DNA of 20,774 nt from NCBI GenBank assembly GCA_029821255.1, contig JALGTS010000002.1, forward strand, positions 1 to 20,774. The letters are read 5' to 3'. The stretch's first letter is position 1. Each line of letters begins with the position of its first letter. This document shows, piece by piece, positions 1 to 4,651 of this stretch. Source of the stretch: Candidatus Zipacnadia bacterium (GTDB taxonomy: Bacteria; Armatimonadota; Zipacnadia; Zipacnadales; Zipacnadaceae). Both the position numbers and the translations under genes were made by a program. The notes beneath the pieces are model-generated. The model saw only the letters and a program-made list of their open reading frames with translations, was not told the origin of the DNA and searched no databases.

Positions 1-1
1 G

Positions 2-1915
2 CGGAGCACCGGCAGTTGGAGTCTGTCCGAGGCCCGAAGTGCCTTGAAGCACGATGATAACTGGCAGGCCGCCTTCCAAAGGGTGCTCTACCGCCCCTTT
101 GATGTCCGCTGGCTCTATTATCATGACGCTATGCTTGACCGGCCCCGCCGCCAGGTGATACAGCACGTATCACAGGCGAATCTCGCACTGCTTACTTCTC
201 GCCAGCAAGTTGTCCCTGGCTTTCGGCACATCTTTTGTGCCAACCGAGGAGCGGAATGTTGTGCTGTTTCTATTAAAACCAGAGAAACGACCTATGTTAT
301 GCCCCTCTACCTCTACCCCGAGGAGGGAACCACCGAAGAGGGGCGGCGGCCCAATCTCAATCGCGACTTCATCAAGGAGTTTTCAGAGAAACTGGGGCTG
401 GACTTCATCCCTGATGGGCAGGGTGATTTGGGAACGGCGTCGGGCGAGACGCCCGACCTACCTACGACATCGGGCGAGACGCCCGACCTACCGGACACCG
501 GTAGGACAGGCGTCCCGCCTGTCAACCAAGGCGTCCCGCCCGTCCCGGAAGATGCTTCACCCAACGTCGGCACCTTCGGCCCGGAGGATATCTTCTACTA
601 CGCCTATGCTGTCTTCCACTCGCCCACCTACCGCGAGCGCTATGCCGAGTTCCTCAAGATTGACTTCCCGCGCCTGCCGCTGACCTCGGATCGGGAGCTG
701 TTTGCCAGGCTGGTGGCGAAGGGCAAACGCCTGGCTGACCTGCACCTGATGCGCGAGACCGGCCAGATCGGCGAGGCACCTGCCTTCAACATCTCAGGCT
801 CCAATGAGGTGGGGAAGGTAAGATATGTGGAGCCTGACGGTAGGACACAAACCTTGTCGGGCGAGACGCCCGACCTACCGAACGGTAGGACAGGCGTCCC
901 GCCTGTCAACCAAGACGTCCTGCCTGTCACAGAAGATACCGCCAACTCCGGTAGGACAGGCGTCTCGCCTGTTGACGGGAGGACAGGCGTCTCGCCTGTC
1001 CAGGAGGAATCCTCCGCCGATTCTGCTGCATTTCCTCCAGCTACCCCGCAATTGAGCCGTCGTCGTCGCCATCTTCCCCATTGGGAGCAGGCAGGTGCAG
1101 CGTACTTTGTCACCTTTCGGCTTCGCGCAGGAGAATTGACCGGAGACGAGCGCCAAGTCGTCCTGGATGCTTGTCTCCACTGGCACGGTAAGAAATGGCG
1201 TGTTTATGCAGCAGTCGTCATGCCGGACCACGTCCATTTACTCGTACAGACGTTGCCTTTACCTCCGCAGGCCTTCACAGATAACGCCGGGGGTAGCCCG
1301 TCCGACTCGGGCGTCGCATACTATTCACTTACCGAGATCCTTCACAGCGTCAAGAGCTACACAGCGCACGAAGTCAACCGGCTGCGTGGCTCAGCAGGCT
1401 CTGTTTGGATAGAGGAAAGTTTCGACCGCATTATCCGCAACCGACATGAGTTTCAAGAGAAGTTGCATTACATGCTCAACAATCCGGTCAAAGCTGGTCT
1501 ATCGGTGAGTGGTTGGGAGTATCCTTACTTGTGGTTCGAAGGCACTAGCACGGTGTCGGGCGAGACGCCCGACCTACCGCACAGTAGTAGGACAGGCGTC
1601 TCGCCTGTCAACCGAGGCGTCCCGCCTGTCAACCGATGCGTCCCACCTGTTGACCAAGGCGTCTCGCCTGTCCATCAAAGCACTGTCTCTGAGACACCCC
1701 TGGGCCGCGTCTACATCAACAAGACCCAATACTTTGCCGGCGTGGAGCCCGAGGTCTGGAATTTTCATATCGGCGGCTACCAGGTCTGTCAAAAGTGGCT
1801 CAAAGACCGCCAGGGCCGCACGCTCTCCTATGACGATATTACCCATTACCAGAAGATGACGATATTACCCATTACCAGAAGATCGTCCTGGCCCTGCGCG
1901 AGACGATTCAACTGA
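2..1915 (+). CDS. Type ISP restriction-modification enzyme, C-terminal part, with in-frame RAYT insertion and shifted C-terminus
   Basis: The reading frame is open from base 2, so the gene is cut by the window edge; the TTG at 44 is probably internal. Host segments resemble the C-terminal target-recognition part of single-chain type ISP enzymes, which methylate and cleave DNA: LYRPFDVRWLYYHDAML and MPLYLYP early, FYYAYAVFHSPTYRERYAEF (about 600-660), then RVYINKTQYFAGVEPEVWNF (about 1710-1765) and GGYQVCQKWLKDR. In relatives the VRY and RVYINKTQYF segments are nearly adjacent. Here about 860 bases separate them, holding REP-like repeats and a RAYT domain without any stop. A smaller repeat array interrupts an earlier linker. 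A 26-bp tandem duplication (1830-1881) shifts the frame and replaces the normal tail; without it the protein would end at 1959. Whether the enzyme still works cannot be told. Family assignment is by remembered motifs. Confidence 0.75.
   Translation, partial: RSTGSWSLSEARSALKHDDNWQAAFQRVLYRPFDVRWLYYHDAMLDRPRRQVIQHVSQANLALLTSRQQVVPGFRHIFCANRGAECCAVSIKTRETTYVMPLYLYPEEGTTEEGRRPNLNRDFIKEFSEKLGLDFIPDGQGDLGTASGETPDLPTTSGETPDLPDTGRTGVPPVNQGVPPVPEDASPNVGTFGPEDIFYYAYAVFHSPTYRERYAEFLKIDFPRLPLTSDRELFARLVAKGKRLADLHLMRETGQIGEAPAFNISGSNEVGKVRYVEPDGRTQTLSGETPDLPNGRTGVPPVNQDVLPVTEDTANSGRTGVSPVDGRTGVSPVQEESSADSAAFPPATPQLSRRRRHLPHWEQAGAAYFVTFRLRAGELTGDERQVVLDACLHWHGKKWRVYAAVVMPDHVHLLVQTLPLPPQAFTDNAGGSPSDSGVAYYSLTEILHSVKSYTAHEVNRLRGSAGSVWIEESFDRIIRNRHEFQEKLHYMLNNPVKAGLSVSGWEYPYLWFEGTSTVSGETPDLPHSSRTGVSPVNRGVPPVNRCVPPVDQGVSPVHQSTVSETPLGRVYINKTQYFAGVEPEVWNFHIGGYQVCQKWLKDRQGRTLSYDDITHYQKMTILPITRRSSWPCARRFN
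439..546 (+). repeat. REP-like palindrome array 1 (solo, no transposase inside)
   Basis: Two copies of the hairpin gtcgggcgagacgcccgac followed by CTACC lie at 439 and 469. They are followed by the inverted, diverged form (GGTAG then gacaggcgtcccgcctgtc, 500-523) and a decayed copy up to 546. Each forms an 8-bp stem with a 3-base loop. The array is translated in the host frame as SGETPDLP ... GRTGVPPV and sits in a linker of the restriction enzyme before FGPEDIFYYAYAVF. Confidence 0.85.
839..1000 (+). repeat. REP-like palindrome array 2, left flank of the RAYT
   Basis: The array holds a partial copy (839-846), the gtcgggcgagacgcccgac form at about 856, and then several inverted-form copies with gacaggcgtc(c/t)cgcctgtc cores at about 899, 956 and 983, plus decayed copies. 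It reads in the host frame as GETPDLP, then GRTGVPPV / GRTGVSPV. It lies between VRYVEPDG of the restriction enzyme and the RAYT domain. Confidence 0.85.
1555..1672 (+). repeat. REP-like palindrome array 3, right flank of the RAYT
   Basis: The array starts with the gtcgggcgagacgcccgac form at 1555. Inverted-form copies follow, then diverged units spaced about 24 bases apart, each with a c-g-t-c-(c/t)-c-g/a-c-c-t-g core. The order (A-form, then B-forms) matches array 2, so the two arrays flank the RAYT in the same orientation. It is translated as SGETPDLP ... RTGVSPV. Confidence 0.85.
1830..1881 (+). repeat. Exact 26-bp tandem duplication causing a frameshift
   Basis: Bases 1830-1855 are repeated exactly at 1856-1881; each unit starts atgacgatat and ends accagaag. 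Because 26 is not a multiple of 3, translation leaves the host frame after THYQK and stops at 1915. Reading from 1882 in the ancestral frame gives IVLALRETIQLMQDIDRTIP, AWPIE and a stop at 1957-1959. That is a natural type ISP C-terminus, so the duplication looks recent. Confidence 0.93.
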
Positions 1916-2023
1916 TGCAGGACATTGACCGGACAATTCCCGCCTGGCCGATTGAATAGCCTGCCCTTCTCCCCGAAGCTATGTGGGCAGTGTCCGCTGA
2001 TGCTGTTAACTAACCACTCTCCC

Positions 2024-2512
2024 CTACTCCGCCCGCTCTTCCAGATACTCCACAATCTTAGCCATCTGTTCCTCCATCCCTTCAACTATTGCTTCTATAA
2101 TCTGCGAGCGGCTTACCTTCAGGTTATGCTGCAACAAAAGCTCCAGCTTTACCACCTCCAGCCGTCTGATTTGCTCTGGGGGCAGGTAAAACGTCACCTT
2201 CTCCGTCACACCCGGGGGCACGACGCGCGGCTTATAGCGCGCTGCCTCCTTTGCCGCATACAGCCGCTCCACTGCCTTCTCGGCCTTCTTGGCCGCCTCT
2301 ACCATTGCTGCCGCCTGTTCGTCATCTTGGTCGCCCAACTCTTCTATCTCCCGCACCAACCTGCGCCCCTCCGCTATCGCCTCCTCTGTTGTTTGCCTAT
2401 CCTCTGCGTCGGGCCTCTCTTCTATCGTCTTCGCCAGCGGCTCTTCTCCTGCTTCCGGCTCTGCTTTGCCAAAAAAATCCTCGGCCTTTGGTAACCTTCG
2501 CCTTCTAACCAC
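2024..2512 (-). CDS. Ribbon-helix-helix partition-type protein (ParB/ParG-like), downstream partner of ParA
   Basis: About 162 residues starting from a GTG at 2512 that overlaps the parA stop. An AGGAGG sits about 9 bases upstream, which decides this start over the longer frame beginning at 2572. The N-terminus is basic (VVRRRRLPKAEDFF). A charged, probably coiled-coil middle (about 15-95) is rich in Glu, Ala and Lys. The C-terminal part (about 103-145, EKVTFYLPPEQIRRLEVVKL to SRSQIIEAIV) has the beta-strand then two-helix layout of a ribbon-helix-helix DNA-binding domain. In type Ib-like partition loci a small RHH protein binds repeats upstream of the operon and stimulates ParA; the ~63-bp repeats at 3376-3572 are the obvious candidate site. 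It is translationally coupled to parA. A simple RHH repressor is the alternative. Confidence 0.72.
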   Translation of the reverse strand: MVRRRRLPKAEDFFGKAEPEAGEEPLAKTIEERPDAEDRQTTEEAIAEGRRLVREIEELGDQDDEQAAAMVEAAKKAEKAVERLYAAKEAARYKPRVVPPGVTEKVTFYLPPEQIRRLEVVKLELLLQHNLKVSRSQIIEAIVEGMEEQMAKIVEYLEERAE

Positions 2513-3293
2513 GCTCAACCACCTCCTGCGCGACTGCGCCGTACGCCTTAGCTGCTTCACTGTTTGGATCATATTCCATTATTGTCTGATGTGCTATCGC
2601 TGCGTCTTGGAACCGTATCGTCTGCGGCACCACTGTTTCAAAAACCAGTTGCCCAAACGCCTGCCGTACCATCCTAATTACCTCCCGATGATGCACTGTC
2701 CGGCGGTCGTGCATGGTCAGCAAAATCCCGCAGATTTGCAACCCTGCATTGATCTCCTGCACCCGCTCAATATTGTCTGTGATCTGTCGCAGGCCGTGCA
2801 GTGCCAGAAACGAGCATTGTTGCGGTACTATTATCTCATCCACCGCCCCCAATACTGCCACCGATAGCATCTCTAACCCGGGCGGCAAGTCCAGCAATAC
2901 GAAATCATAGCTCTCCCCCACTTCCTCCAGCGCCTCTTTAACTATCTCCTGCCGCTCGCCAAATTCCATATTTGCCAACAACAGTGCCGCCCCTGCCAGA
3001 TCAATGTCCGCCGGGGCTAATTCTAATCGCCCTTTCTTCCTTCTTCTATTCGTCTGCTCTACTGCGATTACTACATCGCTCAATCCCCCACTCTCACCAA
3101 AAAGCCCTTCGTACACGGTAGCTTCCAGGGTCTCAGTATTGATGCCAAAGTACGAGGTTAAATCGCCCCGCGCATCCATATCCATCAATAGCACGTCATA
3201 TCCCCTCTCGGCTAATGCTCCTCCTACGTTGGCGCAGCTCGTTGTCTTCCCCACGCCGCCTTTCTGATTAGCCAGCGCAATAATCCGACCCAT
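2505..3293 (-). CDS. parA: ParA/Soj-family partition ATPase
   Basis: 262 residues from the ATG at 3293. GGGAGG seven bases upstream favours this start over the ATG eight codons earlier at 3317. The deviant Walker A is KGGVGKTT (11-18), the switch segment is MDMDARGDLT (37-46; the usual DPQ is DAR here), and the Walker B is FVLLDLPPG with Asp135. ParA ATPases bind DNA non-specifically as ATP dimers and position plasmids or chromosomes through a centromere-binding partner. That partner is probably the RHH protein whose start overlaps this stop. Tandem repeats lie upstream of the operon. With no long N-terminal HTH extension, it matches the shorter ParA class, usually regulated by the partner rather than by itself. 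Family confidence is high; chromosomal or plasmid origin is open. Confidence 0.93.
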   Translation of the reverse strand: MGRIIALANQKGGVGKTTSCANVGGALAERGYDVLLMDMDARGDLTSYFGINTETLEATVYEGLFGESGGLSDVVIAVEQTNRRRKKGRLELAPADIDLAGAALLLANMEFGERQEIVKEALEEVGESYDFVLLDLPPGLEMLSVAVLGAVDEIIVPQQCSFLALHGLRQITDNIERVQEINAGLQICGILLTMHDRRTVHHREVIRMVRQAFGQLVFETVVPQTIRFQDAAIAHQTIMEYDPNSEAAKAYGAVAQEVVERG

Positions 3294-3375
3294 AGCATAA
3301 CCTCCCAGCTTTGTCATTCACGCTCATATATGCTCTCCCTGTGTCTGGGGTATTCTCTGCTCAATTCCGGCCGGC

Positions 3376-3572
3376 GCTCCTTGCCGATTGACACAGCTTT
3401 CGTCTCCCCCACCCCACTTTAGAAATTGCCCACTGCTGCTTCCTCCCGGATGGGCACAGCTCTTCTCTTCCCCCTCTCGCTTTAGAAATTGGGCACAGTT
3501 GCTTCCTCGCAGATTGACACAACTTTTGTCTTCCCCACCCCACATTGGGAATTGCTCCACTATTACTTCCTT
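3376..3572. repeat. Three and a partial fourth ~63-bp direct repeats upstream of parA (candidate centromere)
   Basis: Unit starts are near 3376, 3438, 3501 and 3565. Each begins gct(t/c)cct, followed by (g/t)g(a/g)cacag/aac, a c/t-rich tract (cccaccccac) and ttagaaattg. Spacing is 62-64 bases. Units 1 and 3 are closest, with gattgacaca and ccaccccac shared. Position directly upstream of a parA-RHH operon is typical of parS/parC centromeres. A 105-codon frame runs through it on the minus strand only because the repeats lack stops. Confidence 0.8.
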
Positions 3573-3640
3573 GTTTACCGCCTGCCCACCAGATTCATTG
3601 AATCCATATTTATGCAACAAAGCGAGCGAGGGAAACAACA

Positions 3641-3962
3641 CGGTATTGCTCTATTTTTTATAACGCATTACCGCAATCCTGTCAAGCGGCAATAAGGCAA
3701 TACTGCTCTACCGTGCCCAGTCCTGCTATATGGTGCCGTAATGCCGCATCGCCGCATTGCGGTATCTCACTCAAGGGGCCGCCTCGGCCAACACCACCTC
3801 GCTTGCCACTCTGCCTTTTGCCCAGTATGCCCGGTGTCCCCTTCCGGTGGTATTATGGGTAGGTAGATTGTTGTTGGCTGAAGCGGAGCCGTAATACAGT
3901 AAAACGGTAATAAATGACTAACGCAATACAGAACTGCCGCATCACCGCAATACGGCAATTGA
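3641..3962. other. Non-coding zone with clustered GCAATAC / GCGGTAT-type motifs (candidate origin or centromere)
   Basis: Short related motifs recur on both strands: CGGTATTGC (3641), ACCGCAAT (3670), GGCAATAAGGCAATAC (3688), CCGTAATGC (3736), CATTGCGGTAT (3755), CCGTAATAC (3889), CGGTAATA (3905), CGCAATAC (3922) and CGCAATACGG (3946). Two longer units, at 3742-3762 and 3935-3955, match at 18 of 21 positions (both start tgccgcatc). No convincing gene was found here. Iteron-like use by the RPA-type initiator at 9321-10730 or by the partition proteins is an inference. Confidence 0.5.
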
Positions 3963-4052
3963 ATTCATGTAAAACCAGGAAATCTGTGGGGTGGAGATGG
4001 CTTGGTGTGGGGGTAAAGGGGGCGAGGGAGAACGAGGGGAGAGGAAGGCGAA

Positions 4053-4205
4053 ATGGCAGAAGTTAGAACTGCGAAGGAGATGGGGCTGGGCGTGGGGGAG
4101 AGGCGGGATTTTGTGCTACGGGATCTGCCGCTGGGCCTGGAGATGGTTTGGGGAGAAGCGGCGGAATATTTGCTGACAGATGTAGCTGGTGGTGCGCGGG
4201 GATAA
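4053..4205 (+). CDS. Possible small ORF of 50 residues, unrecognised
   Basis: An ATG with a purine-rich stretch (gagaggaagg) just upstream opens 50 codons, MAEVRTAKEMGLGVGERRDF then VLRDLPLGLEMVWGEAAEYL, ending at 4205. The composition is plausible for a protein, and the helicase remnant overlaps its 3' end in another frame. No family is recognised. It may be a remnant joined to the restriction debris or a chance frame. The rest of 3963-4581 outside this and the next entry shows no gene. Confidence 0.2.
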   Translation: MAEVRTAKEMGLGVGERRDFVLRDLPLGLEMVWGEAAEYLLTDVAGGARG

Positions 4206-4365
4206 GCAGACGCCAGCCCATGAACGCTACGCCACCCGCCTCAGGCTTGGCTATCAGCGCTGCGAGGCGCAGTACCAGGAACTCAGCGAGGTTCGTGAGC
4301 CTATTCTCTTCGTGATGACGGAAGGCGTCCGGGCAGCCAATGAGATCGCGGATTACCTGCATTGA
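4186..4365 (+). pseudogene. Fragment of a type III-like restriction helicase (Res/DEAD family)
   Basis: A 59-codon frame between stops reads LVVRGDKQTPAHERYATRLR ... LSEVREPILFVMTEGVRAAN then EIADYLH. This strongly recalls the segment before helicase domain 2 of type III / DEAH restriction subunits, where a phrase like KPVLFVMTxxTKxAxEIAxYL is normal. There is no start codon with a ribosome site, and the coding signal stops abruptly on both sides. It is therefore read as debris of a restriction locus, perhaps connected with the type ISP gene at the window start. Identity is from memory of the family. Confidence 0.5.
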
Positions 4366-4581
4366 CAACTGGAAGCGGATAGATGAGTTGATCGGGATGG
4401 ACATGATGAGCGTGTCAGGGGATCGTAAGTGGCGTGGTAGGATTGGGCAGGTAAGAGGTGGTTATTGCAGGAATAGGGGAGAAGGTTGGAGGCAGAGATG
4501 TTGGGGTTGGGATGTTCGGATTGCACAGGATGTACGGCGGCTGCGGGGTCGCAGGGGAGCTACTGTCGGGGGTATAGTGCA

Positions 4582-4610
4582 TTGCTCCCGCAAGAGGGCT
4601 CTGTTATAAT
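4582..4610 (+). promoter_or_regulatory. Sigma-70-type promoter for the secreted glycosidase-like gene
   Basis: TTGCTC (4582-4587), a 17-base spacer and a perfect TATAAT (4605-4610) lie 42 bases before the ATG at 4652. AAGGAG stands seven bases before that ATG. Confidence 0.7.
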
Positions 4611-4651
4611 GGGTAGCTCGTGCAGCAGCTATACGGACAAGGAGTGTAGTT

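Larger units (their letters stand above)
839..1672 (+). mobile_element. REP-associated tyrosine transposase (RAYT, Y1/HUH) unit flanked by REP-like arrays
   Basis: Bases about 1045-1545 encode a full Y1_Tnp-type RAYT domain. It starts near RRRRHLPHWEQAGAAYFVTF, has the HUH motif in MPDHVHLLV (His codons at 1229 and 1235), and has the catalytic-tyrosine helix LHYMLNNPVKAGL (Tyr codon at 1469). RAYTs are single-strand nucleases linked to spread of REP palindromes. Here the domain is bracketed by two arrays of 24-base imperfect palindromes, the expected substrates. The unit is in frame with the restriction gene on both sides, so it could be translated as a fused domain. A separate start is not obvious; the TTG at 1053 is one option. 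The borders given are those of the flanking arrays; the true insertion edges may reach about 1705. Confidence 0.77.

Noticed and set aside
439..1672. CRISPR-like look of the three repeat arrays
   Set aside because: Units are self-palindromic, alternate in orientation, have near-zero or irregular spacers and encode peptide in the host frame; no cas gene is present. They fit REP elements better.
1925..2867. Long + strand frames of 189 and 192 codons
   Set aside because: They are opposite-strand shadows of the RHH and ParA genes, with Leu/Cys/Arg-rich composition and no ribosome sites.
3324..3641. 105-codon minus frame reading WGGEDKSC / WGGGDESC repeats
   Set aside because: The frame runs through the ~63-bp DNA repeats and has no good start. 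The repeats are better explained as a DNA element upstream of parA.
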